DNA of 64,000 nt from Epiperipatus broadwayi (GCA_028023455.1 JAQFVV010012435.1:3474001-3538000); one strand, 5' to 3'. Shown: positions 35,390 through 46,520, numbered from the stretch's first letter. The notes: generated by a model not told the origin, from the letters alone. Numbers and translations are program-made.

Positions 35390-36055
35390 ACATTCACATG
35401 ATATTCTACAGATGCAATTTTTACTTTTCAACATTCCATATAAATTTTTAATTTTTTTAAAGCATTCAGTATTTAATATTAGATGATAAGAATAATCAAA
35501 CTTAAAATTAATACTAAAATGCTATAGTCACAAATTCTCCAAAAACATTTACTATTTGGTATGAACTTGATACTATGTCTAAAAACTATGTCTAAAACGA
35601 CAAAGTAGAAAGTAATTAATTTTCTTTGTAAGTATAAATATAAAAAAACTGTTTTAAAAGATTGCAACTAAAATCCTCTATTTACTCCCAGAGAGCTAAG
35701 AAAATTATTCAGTGAGCATGAGGTCCCGTGAGGAAAAATAATTCATTGCTCAAAGATGTTTCAAGTATCAAACTTTGCATTCCATTGGTAATTCAAAAAA
35801 TATTTTCTAAAAATAAACTTACTAATGAAGATTTCACAAAATTCTTAAAAGTAAAATATATATATATTCTAGAACTACAGACAAATAAAGTCAAAAAAAA
35901 ACTTGAAATCTATATGTATATATAAAAATCATACTGTACCAAACAACCTACTGACTTCATCTATTGAAAATCTTAGTTCTAACCAATTAACAGATGCTGA
36001 AATTTCTGACCTGTAAAAATCCACTTAAGAATGACTTCTAAAAGAAGCAGCAGAT
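35390..36055. other. AT-rich DNA, no gene recognised
   Basis: Two short frames (35479-35667 minus and 35728-35925 plus) have no recognisable family. The upstream part of the Penelope relic may begin here but I cannot trace it before about 36060. Confidence 0.45.
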
Positions 36056-36059
36056 TTAC

Positions 36060-37290
36060 ATGAGACTGAAAAGGTCATTTGAAGGACATTAATAATTAAA
36101 ATTAAATATTTCCTATGATGAATAAAAATGATTAAATTTAAACAACAAACCTACAATTACTCATCCTGATGAAAAAGAAATGTTACAATGTAATAGATAC
36201 AACTGATTATAATAAAAAATATCTCCTCATTATACAAAATGTGGAAATATTGGGATAATTGGAAAGCATCAAGGTACTTCAGTGCTTTAGAAAAGTAAAT
36301 TAACATTATATTTTAATAAAATTTTCTATATTTTTATAACCTATTTAAAATCATAAGAATGAGGTTCCATTAACACTTATTGCTAGATCTAGATATTCAC
36401 ATTGCCAAAATTTGACAAGATTTCTTTCCAAGATTCTTAATCCTTTGCATAAAGATATTGTCAGAGATTCAAAGCACTCTACTGTATTAATAAAGAAATG
36501 AAAATTGAAAAACGAATACTAGTAAGCTTTGATGGAGAAGTTTATTTCAAAAATCCTATGTGAAAATTGCTATTATGTTAAATGTCACTAATAGCTTATA
36601 AATTAGAAAAGTCTTCCTATTGATAGTGTATGGAATCAATAACATTTCAAAACAACAACATAATTCCATTCCAACACAGAAATTCTTCCAACAAAGTTAG
36701 GGAATGTCTATGTGATCACCACTGAAAACCCTGACCATTACAGATATTCAGCTAAATATTGCCTTCACTATGTCATTGATAAATTTATTGTATGAGACAT
36801 GATTATTCACTATTACAAGATTCTGGGCATGCTATCAATGTATCCCTTTCAATTATAGAATTATCAGACAAGAATAAAATTGACATTCTTAGATGTTCTG
36901 ATGATAAGATTCCTCATGATAATATAAAAGTAGTTTTGAAACCATGAATCAAAAAAAACTTAGTGTATTTATCATAGTGTTATACCTATTATGAAATGGA
37001 ATAAAAGAAATTTGTCCAGAAATCAAAGATTTGAATAAAAAATATTCATAAAACAAACTCTCATAAAGAATGATTATTCATCAACTAACATTAATAAAAC
37101 TTTAAATAGACAACAATACTAAAACATCTAAAAAAAAAATTATTGATACTGTAGTGCATTCAACATATGAAAATAGCAGATAAACTAAAGAAATTTGTAT
37201 CATATAAGATTAGACAACTTTCCAGGCTCTACCACCCTACAAATAATTCTAACATCTATTACACTTAAAGTTAAATGCTGATAAACAAAA
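36060..37290 (+). pseudogene. Penelope-like element reverse transcriptase, decayed
   Basis: Plus frames follow the Penelope RT in order: LTRFLSKILNPLHKDIV (about 36410-36465, the a-k-x-L-S-x-I-L-x-P-L block), KRILVSFDGEVYFKNPM (about 36510-36560, matching LVSFDVxSLFTxxP), HYVIDKFIV (36766-36792, the catalytic R-Y-V-D-D-x-F-I-V block with the first D lost), and IELSDKNKIDILRCSDDKIP (about 36858-36915, matching F-T-x-E-x-E-x-N-x-I-x-F-L-D). At least five stops or frameshifts and the damaged YVDD make it inactive. The nuclease domain follows after an inserted fold-back at 37300-37615. Confidence 0.8.
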
Positions 37291-37299
37291 ACTGCCTTT

Positions 37300-37615
37300 A
37301 AAGATCACCCTGTCAAGCTATTGTCATGCACTTTTATGAGTGTTAATAATAGTAATACTTGACTCCAAAGATATAGTATTTAGAAAGAATAAAGAACATA
37401 TTCTATCCAATAAATGTATATGGGCAAATCTTAAGTACTTAAGATTTCACTTCAGTATTAAGATTTGCCCATATATAAGCATTTGGGTTGGATAGAATAA
37501 GTGGATTCATCTTATTCTTTCCTAAATACTATATCTTGTGTTGGGAGTCAAAGTATTCATTTATTATTAACACTCATAAAAGTGCATGCACAATAGCTGA
37601 AGCTGATCTTTAATG
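37300..37615. mobile_element. Family B fold-back element inserted in the Penelope relic
   Basis: Palindromic: GGGCAAATCTTAAG near 37425 and its complement near 37460 form the centre. Outward, ATAGTATTTAGAAAGAAT pairs with ATTCTTTCCTAAATACTAT, and TCATGCACTTTTATGAGTG with CACTCATAAAAGTGCATG. The same family builds the palindrome at 48510-49357. It separates the RT and nuclease parts of the Penelope relic. Confidence 0.75.
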
Positions 37616-37639
37616 TATTACAATTTATAAACATGCGCT

Positions 37640-37880
37640 ATATAATATAAATGCTTAAAAACTGCCTTTATGGAGTACATATAAATGTGAAAGATGTATA
37701 TTGATGAGAACAGCCACTCTATTGTAAAGCAATTGGAAGAGCACAAACTGATGATTAAAAGAAAATCAGACATACTTAAAGTATCAGACCATATATGTAC
37801 CAACAAACATATACCAAAATATTGGATAGGGTGAAAAAAATACAAAGAGAAAAATTCAAAGACACTGCTCATGTGACTAT
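37640..37880 (+). pseudogene. GIY-YIG endonuclease domain of the Penelope relic
   Basis: Plus frame from about 37690: MYIDENSHSIVKQLEEHKLM then KVSDHICTNKHIPKYW. This corresponds to the Y-I-G-E-T / R-x-x-E-H region and the following H-x-x-x-x-H-x-I-P segment of the GIY-YIG nuclease in endonuclease-bearing Penelope-like elements. The conserved G is D and the arginine is K or Q, so it is inactive. Confidence 0.65.
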
Positions 37881-38023
37881 GATAAATAACCCCACAAGTT
37901 AACCAGTGTAGTAATACATAATATCATGAGGTCACTAATTGACCTTCCTCTTACTAAAATAGTGGAGAAATCAGGAGGATTATCACAGATAAGTATACAT
38001 ATTTCTACTGATTGTTGTCTTTG

Positions 38024-38112
38024 GCAGAGTAGCCATTAGTTAAAGCATTATCTTAATACTCAACATTCATGAATCTAAAGATGCTGGTTTGATTCCCATG
38101 TTAGCACTAACA
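38024..38112 (+). repeat. tRNA-like SINE or tRNA pseudogene
   Basis: AGTAGCCATTAGTTAAAGC could serve as an A-box region, and GGTTTGATTCCCATG (about 38086-38100) is a good B-box (GGTTYRATTCC). The spacing is near that of a tRNA, but the arms do not fold cleanly into a cloverleaf, so a tRNA-derived SINE head is more likely than a functional tRNA. Confidence 0.4.
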
Positions 38113-38114
38113 TT

Positions 38115-38813
38115 GATCAGATCAGCAACATCGAAGAAGAAGGAAGACTAATTTCACTTGAAAGATGGTGTTGTATACAAACCTGTGTCTATTACTAACA
38201 TTTGAATGTACTCGAAAATTTAAAGAAAGTTTAAAATATTTTTCAATGGCACTCAATATTTAATATTAGATTATGAAAATAGTCCAACCAATAATTAATA
38301 CCTTAACTCTGGTTTTGGGAAGAGGATATGAATTCATATTAAATTTAATAAGTAAAGATGCAAGATTATTTATTATTATTAATTGTAATAATAGTAGAAT
38401 TACTACTAATAGAAAATAAAATTATGGCCAAAGATTAAAATAAAATTAACTCTCATAGTGTTTTTTCACCTTTAATCAAAGTGTTAGAAGAAACTAGATC
38501 AATATTTTATTGTTAACTTTAATGTTTGGTAACTTTATATAATCAATAATAAAGAAAATGTCATTGAATGATGAGGGTTATCACCCATTGATGTGTTACC
38601 ATAAGTTGGTATACCTCAAAACTGAACTCATAATGCATATTATAATAAATAAACAACTATTTTTATGCTGAGTCATGGGTCTTCATAAACAAGTTCTCCC
38701 AGAAGTAATATTGTAGAACTTAAATGTTATACCATCCAAGACACACAATGAAACAAAGCAATGTTTTTAACTTCAATACTTTAAAAACTTTTCTCAGAAC
38801 AATGTAATTCAAA
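38115..38813. other. AT-rich DNA, no gene recognised
   Basis: No coding frame or shared repeat detected. Confidence 0.55.
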
Positions 38814-39080
38814 ATAAATACATACAAAATGTATATAAAAAAGCATGGTTTAATACTTTAACAACATGGCATGCTAAACATGCTTTTAACAAATGGGTAG
38901 ACATATTCATAGTAGCAGTTGTTCAAGAAGCTTGTTTTTTCTTTTATAAAAGTCACAAGCTTCTTAATAACTATTGGTATGAATATGACTAACAGATAGC
39001 CGAAAGCATGCTTAACATATACTGTTAAAGTATTAAACCAAGCTTTTCTTTATATACATTTTGTATGTACTTTTACATTT
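38814..39080. mobile_element. Fold-back/MITE-like element (family L)
   Basis: Arms of about 120 bp: TACATACAAAATGTATATAA at the left is answered by TTATATACATTTTGTATGTA at the right. AAGCATGGTTTAATACTTTA and CAAGAAGCTTGT are likewise mirrored. The centre lies near 38948. No coding capacity. It appears only once in the window. Confidence 0.75.
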
Positions 39081-39084
39081 AAGT

Positions 39085-39755
39085 AACTTGGAATGCTTAA
39101 AACACTAATCTAATACTGGTTATTATAATAAGCCAAAAGCTATACCTTTATTTATGCAAAGTAAAGAAAAAGTGATCAAAAGCATTACAATCTCAGAGCT
39201 TACTACACAGTAATATATCTAATCATATAATGTACCAATTATTAATTTCAGTTAATACCTTTTCATAACTCACATGCCAGAAAAGGATCTTTGGCATTCA
39301 CAGTTTCTCTAGAATACTTCCATATGACAGAGAAATGGGCATACTATATTTTTAAGAAATCATACATCCTCCTTGATTTATGATGTATGACATTCATATT
39401 TAATGACACCATATATACAATTGTTCAAACTTCAAAAAAAAGAAAGAATTCAGATGTTCAAATTTTGTACAAAATAATATTAAGCTTCAGAAATGGAAAT
39501 TGGCAAAACAGTTAATTTTATCAGCAGTTAGTGAACTCAAGTTAAATTGCTACCAAATACTAAGATACAAGACGTTTCTTTTAAATTTTGAGCTGAAGTA
39601 AATATTAAAGTAAAATATTCAATCATTTACAAATCAAAAATCCACAATCCTAGAATGGATAACATTTGGCCTATTTGATGTATTTGCTTAAAAGGCATTT
39701 TCCAAATAAATACACCAATTAACTGATAAACTAATGATAATAAATGTGATAATTC
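39085..39755. other. AT-rich DNA, possible LINE tail
   Basis: 39280-39420 is somewhat less AT-rich and contains a short hairpin (ATCATACATCCTCC with GATGTATGAC). It may be the 3' part of the LINE relic at 39760-40125, which reads in this direction, but I see no diagnostic motif. Confidence 0.35.
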
Positions 39756-39759
39756 TACC

Positions 39760-40125
39760 CACCTCATGATTGTTCAGCCTCTTTTTATTTTATCACTAGA
39801 CAAATAACAATTTGGCCAAGTATATTTCAAGGCTTCATGTCAAATCTGGTCAAACATTTACTTATTCATTTTTCTATCTGACTCCGATTTTTTAAATGCC
39901 TTTTCTAGTACATAAATCTCTGACCTGTCATTTATTTTTCAGTGTCCAACATTCATACCCATAGAAAGTAACATTACAGTTGGAACAATTTTAGTTTTTG
40001 ATTTTAAAAATATAAACTGACACAGCTTTAATTTTTTGATAAATCTTTTGATTATTACATTCGATGCTATCAATAAATGACTCACAAAAGCAAATACTAT
40101 CAGCCATAAATATTTACTCATTATG
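39760..40125 (-). pseudogene. LINE polymerase C-terminal region fragment
   Basis: The minus frame 40121-39939 ends KTKIVPTVMLLSMGMNVGH, followed after the stop by KINDRSEIYVLEKAFKKSES. This matches the post-RT segment of CR1/RTE-like ORF2 (K-x-x-x-x-x-V-L-L-Y-G-x-E-x-W-T-L, then D-R-x-x-x-x-F-E-x-x-A-F-R). Frameshifts remove the Y-G-C-E-W core. It belongs to the widespread LINE class also seen at 3.4, 18 and 51 kb. Confidence 0.65.
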
Positions 40126-40331
40126 AATATCAGTCTTTTACTCTGTTATTATAATCATTACTCTCTTTATACTTGACATAATCACATATTTTCACTGTGT
40201 TTTCTAATGAGTTTCATTATCTACATGTTCAGTATTAGCATAGTGTCACATTCACCAATGCTGAACCTTTATTTGTCTTAAGGTAATATGGATATTATTG
40301 GTTATGCCAGAGACATTTAAATAAGGTTGAG

Positions 40332-40448
40332 AATAATGCCACTCATTTATTAACTTGCATTTGAAGACAGTAGGATAATAATGTCACTCCTTTATTAACT
40401 TGCATTTGAAGATAGTAGAATAATGTCACTTCTTTATTAACTTGCATG
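40332..40448. repeat. Tandem repeat, three copies of about 42-45 bp
   Basis: AATAATGYCACTYCTTTATT and AACTTGCATTTGAAGA repeat from 40332, 40377 and 40419 with few changes. Confidence 0.85.
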
Positions 40449-40449
40449 T

Positions 40450-43400
40450 TATTACTAACAAGTAAATGCATTTAAAAGTATAAATGAAGTTTGAATTTTT
40501 TGAATAACATTTAACAAGTCGTTCCATAATGGAAATAGATCAATATATGACTAGTATTATGCATAAAAAATTTATGACTGAGGACATCAAATGTAACAAT
40601 TTGCCAAATATAGCCAACAGTCATTTTTAATGATTACAAGTTCTATTGCAAAATATTTCTAAGTGCATTTAGAACTATAATAATAATAAAAGCTGATGTT
40701 TAAAGTCATCTACTAAGCGTTTACAAGTCAAAAAGATGTCATTAGAGGTACTAATTTAATTGAGCGTAAAATATTAAATAATTTATTATGTATAAAATTG
40801 TTATGAATGCCTTTATAATAGATGGTATGAATAACTATAATCTTAAAATATTACACAGTTTAATAAGCCGAAGAAATATTTCTATATGCATATTATTTAT
40901 AGCACACAGTCACGTGTCCTTAAATATAAGTGTGTGTGTGTTCTCCCTGATCCCATCACTCATTATGCAGAAAATCAAACTGTAACCATATCTTAGTATA
41001 ATGCGTTTTTAATTATATTTTCACATATTTTATGTTTGTGCTCTGTCCTAGATATTTTTATCTTTCGTGTGAATTTCACTGCGTAAAATCTAAAATTACA
41101 ATGTTCTAAATGAAATGAATTCCTGTGGCATTTCTCCTGTTTTGTTAATGTGAAGATAAATAAATGGAATTTGTAGCATAAAATAAACAAGACATCAATG
41201 GTTTAACGATATTGCATGCATTTGTGTGTGTGTGCACATATATATATATATATAACTATCAAATTACTTCAGCTCAACTGAGTAGAAAGATTTGGTCTGA
41301 TTACTTGGCAGACTCCATTGTTGGAAGTTAATGACTGAAAAAACTAAAGAAAGTGAAGAGGGAAAAATGGAAAAATTATGCTAATGTAATAACATAACAC
41401 TGGATTTTAAAAATAACAAACACAACTAAATTTCACGCTGATGTCCCGGTTTCCAATCAGAGAGATCTCAGCAGGAGCAGATAAAACACACTCTCTCTTA
41501 TTAGCCTTATATATTTTTAATGCGCAAATAATTAAAGAGCGCGGGTGTGTGGATAAGTATATATATATTGACTTCAAATTAAACCATTACTTTTCACGAG
41601 ATTATGCTCAAATATTTAAAACGCGCGCGCGTGTAAATGCATATAATGTTTTTTTTTTAGTTTTGAATAAAATAATTGTTTTTTTCTTAATATTTACAAA
41701 CTTTATTATATAATCAAATAGTCATTTTTTTCAAGAGATTACGTGTTTTTTGAATAGCAGTGCTACAAATCAAGTTTCTTTACGATGTAGTTAAACAAGA
41801 TAGGCAAGCAGACAGGAGAAACAAAATTGCCTAAATCAAAGCTCTACTAATGTTAGAAGCTGAGTTAAATTTAAAAATAAAACAAACGATCTTTTTGGAA
41901 TGTTAACTATCGGACACTCAATTTGACCATTGAAATGCTCAAACGTCATATGATCTCCCGAACAATTTAACCATGCAATTTTCAAATGTGGCAATGAATC
42001 TGACTTTTAGATTTCAAGTGTTGTTTCTTTTCAATTATTGTAAACCATATAGAGCTAAGTGTATGTTTATTTGCTCAAGAGGTTATGTGATGTTTGAGCA
42101 TCATAATGGTAGCATTAAAGTAAAAAAAAAAAAAGACCTGGTTTTTTAAATTATTAATCTGTAACTTCAAAAATATTATTTATATCCCTTCCTTTTTCCT
42201 TTCTTCAAATTATTTATCACCGAAAAAATTGACATGCGCAAATTTTTTGTATATATTACACACATATATTAATGATTAATCTGTAACTTCAAAAATATCG
42301 AAACGTTAATAATTTATTTATATTAAATTAATTCAATAACAAATTAGTTTAAAAAGAAAAAAAAAGGAGTAAGATATTAATATTTATGTTATGGCTCAAC
42401 TTTACCTTGAACTAATCGACTTATTTAGATTCCATTTTATCTTGATCATATTAAATATTTTATTGTTATAGACCAATAAATTTATGAATAAATAAGATAT
42501 ATCTAATAATAGGAACAGGCTAATAGATGATGGTGCTCAATAAGTCTGATTCTTTTATTATGGAAGAGGATCTAATTATAAATAGACTGTCCATTTTGAA
42601 GTAAAGTCACTGTTAGAACTAAATGGTAGTATACATGGTCTTAAAGAAATGAGATAAGTTCACATTGAACTGGAAGCTGTTAGAATATAAACCTGACACA
42701 AGGTAAGATCATAATACCTCTGAAAGTGCCACTGTACTTATATATGAAGCATGTGGATGTGGTACAGCTGGAAATGGGGATAAACCTAGATGGGCAGCTG
42801 AGTCTCTTCTTTCATTAGATGAGCAATTAGATACTGCACCTAACCAATGGTATTAGGCAAAGGCATACAAATGTTATGATAGATATACTGTAAATATATA
42901 ATGTACATACATTAATAAAATATTTAATCATATTTCTATAAGTCAGTGTTTATTACAATCAAATATAAACACAACAATTTAACACGTCCATTCAGTTAGA
43001 TTGAACTGAATTCTTTTTTATTTATTTATGTTACTCAGTTGAAAATTTGTTCTCAAATGTTAACTATTGAGACCACCATTTTACATTATACCAAACCACA
43101 AAGATTATAAAGAAGTTATAAAAAACTTACATTTGTTATTAGAGAATAGTAATCTACCATTAGTCTGGTCATATGGACAATGATGTATTATAATAGGTAC
43201 CTTTTTAGTACCAATTATTGAATATGCAATCAACTTAAGTAATAAAAAGTTGAACCTTTATTTAAAAATTTTACATTGTTACAATGTTTTAGAAGTATTA
43301 ATTTGGTTATTTTACTCATCTATGACAAATTTTCCACTAAAGTGAGAGCATGCATGTTTTTATGATCATTAAGATGGTATCATCTTATTATACCTTATTG

Positions 43401-43655
43401 CAAATGACAGCATAGAGAACTCAAGAGCAAACATTTTCAATTTTTATTTGAGCAAAATTAACTCTTCTATCATTCCACATTTTTAACACATCATGAGAAT
43501 GCATTATCCTTACACAGTGAGTCCCTAAATTTAATAAGAAAGTACTAATTATATAATTAGTATTGATTTCTCTAACCAACATTAATTTTATACAATTAAT
43601 TTGTTTTTTTACTATATATAATGTTTTATGTATTTATCAATAAGTATAGATATTT
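40450..43655. other. 3.2 kb mainly AT-rich DNA, no gene recognised
   Basis: A TA microsatellite lies at 41235-41253 and a short CG run at 41619-41630. The less AT-rich part at 41430-41500 lacks a supported frame. 41890-42010 resembles stretches at 47870-47990 and 57990-58120 (ATATGATCTCCCGAACAA; TAACCATTTGATTA), possibly an old SINE. 42690-42860 has mixed composition but stops in every frame. Confidence 0.4.
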
Positions 43656-43784
43656 TTTAAAATAATAAAAAAGTAAAAAAAAAAACTAAAGAGCTCTGCT
43701 AATTTGCTCTAATAAGCTTTATTGATAAATGCCAGCTAAACAAAGCATTTAAAAATCTCTATCTTGAAAACTAGCCCCTAACTC

Positions 43785-43835
43785 AGACCAATGGTTTCAT
43801 GCTTTGGCACTCCTCAATGATGCACTAAGGTAGTT
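43785..43835 (-). ncRNA. Hammerhead ribozyme core, one base altered (HH2)
   Basis: On minus: TTGAGGA (43811-43817; consensus CTGANGA with the first C changed to T), stem II GTGC/GCAT around loop CAAA, GAAA (43795-43798), stem III ACC/GGT with loop ATT, then C at the cleavage position and TGAG. A distal stem I can form between ACTACCTTA and TAGG-type sequence. Apart from the first base, the core is complete. Confidence 0.6.
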
Positions 43836-44214
43836 TCAGAAAGTAGATGTAAAAATACCAAGCCAAAGCCAGTATTTATCTAAAAATTAATTATTAAGTT
43901 GAAAATCTGAAATTTTTAGACACCTAAATGTCTTCAAATCCAGTTATCTAATTTAAATAGCTATATGGGACTGAGAGATCTTCAGCCAAACCATATATTA
44001 ATAGCCTTAGCAATATAAAATTGCTTAAAACTTTAAAGCAAAGACTATAAATAGTCATCAAAAAAATCAGTCATATATCACATGACTCAATTTTTAAGCT
44101 TGGAAATAAAAAATAAAGAGCTCTGCTAATTTGCTCTAACAAGTTTTATTTTTAAATGCCAGCTAAACAAAGCATTTAAAAATCTATCTCTAAAACCACT
44201 CCCTAACCTCAGAC

Positions 44215-44275
44215 CAATGGTTTCACTGAAGAGTACCAAAGCATAAAACCATTGGTCTGAAATTAGAGAGTGGTT
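44215..44275 (+). ncRNA. Hammerhead ribozyme core, one base altered (HH2, inner arm)
   Basis: CTGAAGA (44226-44232) is intact; stem II GTAC/GCAT around CAAA is weakened; GAAA has become AAAA (44245-44248); stem III ACC/GGT and the GTC cleavage site (44255-44257) are intact. Together with the minus copy at 43785 it gives an intact consensus, since each carries a different lesion. Confidence 0.55.
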
Positions 44276-44824
44276 TTTGAGAGAGATTTTTAAATGCTTT
44301 GTTTAACTGGCATTTATTTATTAACAAAGCTTGTTAGAGCAAATTATCAGAGCTCTTTATTTTTTATTTCTAAGCTTAAAAATTGAGTCATGTGATATAT
44401 GACTGATTTTTTTTTATTATTATTTATAGTCTTTGCTTTAAAGTTTTAAGGAATGTTATATTACTAAGGCTATTAATATATGGTTTGACTGAAGATCAGC
44501 CCCATATCGCTATTTAAGTTAGATTGCTGGGTTTGAAGACATGTAGATGTCTGAAAATTTCAGATTTTCAACTCAATAGATAACTTTTCGATAAATGCTG
44601 GCTTTGAATTGCTATTTTTAGATCTAGTGCCAAAGCATGAAACCATTGGTCTGAGATTAGGTAGTGGTTTTCAAGATAGAGATTATTAAATGCTTTGTTT
44701 AGCTGGCATTTATCAATAAAACTTGCTAGAGCAAATTAGCAGAGCTCTTTTTATTTTATTTAGAAGTTTAAAAATTGAGTCATGTGATATATGAGTTGGT
44801 TTTTTTTTTAATAAAAAGTATTTT

Positions 44825-45500
44825 ATAATTACAAATATATAAGAAATTCTATGAATGCAAGAAATTTCTATAATTCGTGAGTAAATAGAACAATTTTAAA
44901 ATCTAAAATATTCCCTTATTAAATAAAATAAAAATATTGGAGTTCAAACTGTGAGGTAAACGTGCATGAATTTGAATACGGATCCAATTAATAATATTTA
45001 CTTTCTCAAATGAAATTTAAACCTTTACAAAATTGTTTAATGTAAACAAAATGATTCTATTTATTTGTGAATAAATGTTTGTATTTAAAGCATTTAAAAT
45101 TGCAGGTTATTAATTAAAAAAAAATTTAAAATGAGTAAATAAACACAATAATTATTTATAAAAAATATTTAAAATTTAAACAATTTTTTTTTTAAGGATA
45201 ATAAGTAACAAAATGATAAATTATAATAATGACATTACAATAGACTGCGTTAATAACATTATTAAATACTGAGGTTTGTATAATTATATTTGATTATCTG
45301 TAAGTGTTTATACACATATTTGTTTAGAGATTTAATAATAAATTAAAGTATGTGCATACAAAATTGCTATGAAAAAACACTTTTTATTTCATATACAACT
45401 ATATACAAACAAGCAAACAAAAGCGAGTTAAAAAAAATGTAAAAATTACTCAAAGATTTAATGCTAAAGTATTGTGTGTTCATAAAAAAACTGGTGTAGA
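44825..45500. other. AT-rich DNA, no gene recognised
   Basis: Homopolymers only, until the coding-like minus-strand stretch at 45549. Confidence 0.6.
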
Positions 45501-45508
45501 AACTATTT

Positions 45509-45797
45509 TTTATTTACTTAATACGTACAAACAAAACAGGAGTAACATTCAGGCTGTGATCTGTGGATCTTTCTCCAAAGACTCTTCTATTTTTATGGCA
45601 CCAAATTTTACCAGACAAAATAAGTAATCGAATGGTTTATTGCTCAAATGTTTGTAAAATTTTAAACACCAAAAATGACTGAACGGAGTTGGAATCCATA
45701 AATTTTTGGCTCCAGAATTTCCCACTCTATCATGCACCATACCAGTCAAATAAGAGATTTGTACGAGCTTTTGTAAAATATCATTGGTACCTATATA
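45509..45797 (-). CDS. Candidate 3'-terminal exon, protein unknown
   Basis: A minus-strand frame opens after a TGA and reads about 85 codons, including YIGTNDILQKLVQISYLTGM, VHDRVGNSGAKNLWIPTPFS, HFWCLKFYKHLSNKPFDYLF and IKIEESLEKDPQITA, with the stop at 45549-45551. The balanced composition (W, P, H, G, D) is unlike random AT-rich frames here. A possible acceptor (TATATAG, about 45794) precedes it, and AATAAA lies about 35 bases after the stop (45509-45514 on plus as TTTATT), as expected for a last exon. I do not recognise the family. It may equally be a fragment of an unidentified transposon. Confidence 0.35.
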
Positions 45798-45799
45798 TC

Positions 45800-46110
45800 A
45801 CCCTGTAACAATAGCACACTCACTATTCACTTATTGAAAATGATCATCAAAGTAAGGAGTAAAACTTTCTCTGAGGGATTTAAACCTTTAGATCTGAAAG
45901 GTTGTTCATCAAATCATATATGTAATTATTATTGTCAGGTGTCATCAAGGTGAAATCAAATTAATATCATATAAATTGCACTTATCGGGATTATTCTATC
46001 ATTTTATTTTATTAGTCACTCATTAGACTAGTAATGATCCAATAATGAATAATATTTCTGTAGTTTAACTTTCATCACACCACCCTCTCACATGGTAGGG
46101 ACTAGTTTTT
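45800..46110. other. Intervening DNA, no gene recognised
   Basis: Mixed composition with no frame or shared repeat I can name. Confidence 0.5.
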
Positions 46111-46116
46111 ATACAC

Positions 46117-46347
46117 CTAGAGTTATAAACATCACATGATCACCATCCTAAGATCTAGGTGCAGTGCTCTCAGATCCAAGGCTCCTCACTGACGAAGGCC
46201 ACAAGCCAGAAACTAGTCTGGGCATATTGGATGAGTAGGCACTAGATGGGAATTTTATGCCCAAGCCTTCTGGCATCCATTGATTACTCTGGCTTGCACT
46301 GAGTGGCAATACATATAGAGAGTTTTGCCTGTTTAATAATCTAGAGT
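46117..46347 (-). mobile_element. HH1 retroposon, internally deleted
   Basis: Built like the copy at 32856: a short reversed tail (TAAACATCACATGATCACC) joined to one arm (CCTAAGATCTAGGTGCAG to TTTTGCCTGTTTAA). CTAGAGT flanks it at 46117-46123 and 46341-46347 as a probable short target duplication. The minus frame at 46148-46462 is the repeat read in reverse. Confidence 0.7.
46174..46232 (+). ncRNA. Hammerhead ribozyme, best-conserved HH1 core
   Basis: CTGACGA (46189-46195), stem II GGC/GCC with loop CACAA, GAAA (46209-46212), 2-bp stem III, cleavage-site C (46218). Stem I pairs CCTCA with TGGG-type sequence and ATCCAA with TTGGAT across an internal loop. One G of the stem I 3' strand is changed to C (TGGGCATATTGGAT). 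The CpG in CTGACGA is retained. Confidence 0.75.
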
Positions 46348-46369
46348 ATGTGATCATAAATATATGACC

Positions 46370-46520
46370 AAAACATGTGAACAAGATGTATGATTCCCAT
46401 GATGCACATTTCATGCTGAGCCAGCATTCATCAGTTGGTGCAGAACACAATCCATTACACATATCTTTATCATTGTTAAGTATATATAAATAGCAACTTA
46501 CTACAGTTTATTTGATAAGT
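46370..46520 (-). repeat. HH4-related repeat (variant), with hammerhead
   Basis: CATTTCATGCTGAGCC, CATCAGTTGGTGCAGAAC, CCATTACACATATC and CTTTATCATTGTTAA are shared with 46735-46860 and, in reverse, with 47321-47395. This is a sub-family of HH4 with a different 3' part. Confidence 0.65.
46400..46450 (-). ncRNA. Hammerhead ribozyme with intact core (HH4 variant)
   Basis: Minus strand: CTGATGA (46428-46434), a fully paired 5-bp stem II ATGCT/AGCAT with loop GGCTC, GAAA (46409-46412), stem III ATG/CAT, then C at the cleavage position. The core is complete with no mismatch in stem II. Proximal stem I is short (CCA with TGG). Confidence 0.75.

Larger units (their letters stand above)
43663..44820 (+). 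mobile_element. HH2 hairpin element with mirrored hammerheads and near-exact TSD
   Basis: A nested palindrome centred near 44240. The module GAGCTCTGCTAATTTGCTC...AATGCCAGCTAAACAAAG occurs forward at about 43689 and 44118, and reversed ending near 44355 and 44750. Together the arms span 43676-44770. The right end has a tail (TTTAAAAATTGAGTCATGTG then ATATATGAG) like that of HH1. TAATAAAAAAGTA at 43663-43675 and TAATAAAAAGTA at 44809-44820 form a 12-13 bp near-exact target duplication. Hammerhead cores sit where the arms meet. No coding capacity. Confidence 0.8.

Noticed and set aside
38024-38112. Functional tRNA gene
   Set aside because: A good B-box, but acceptor and anticodon arms do not pair well and similar weak tRNA-like fragments occur elsewhere; better explained as a SINE head.
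41441-41713. 90-residue plus-strand frame beginning MSRFPIREI
   Set aside because: The first 25 residues look reasonable, but the rest is low-complexity I/Y/F/N-rich sequence over microsatellite-like DNA and no family is recognised.
46148-46462. 104-residue minus-strand frame beginning MCNGLCSAP
   Set aside because: It spans an HH1 copy and an HH4 variant read in reverse. Related copies carry stops and it crosses element boundaries.
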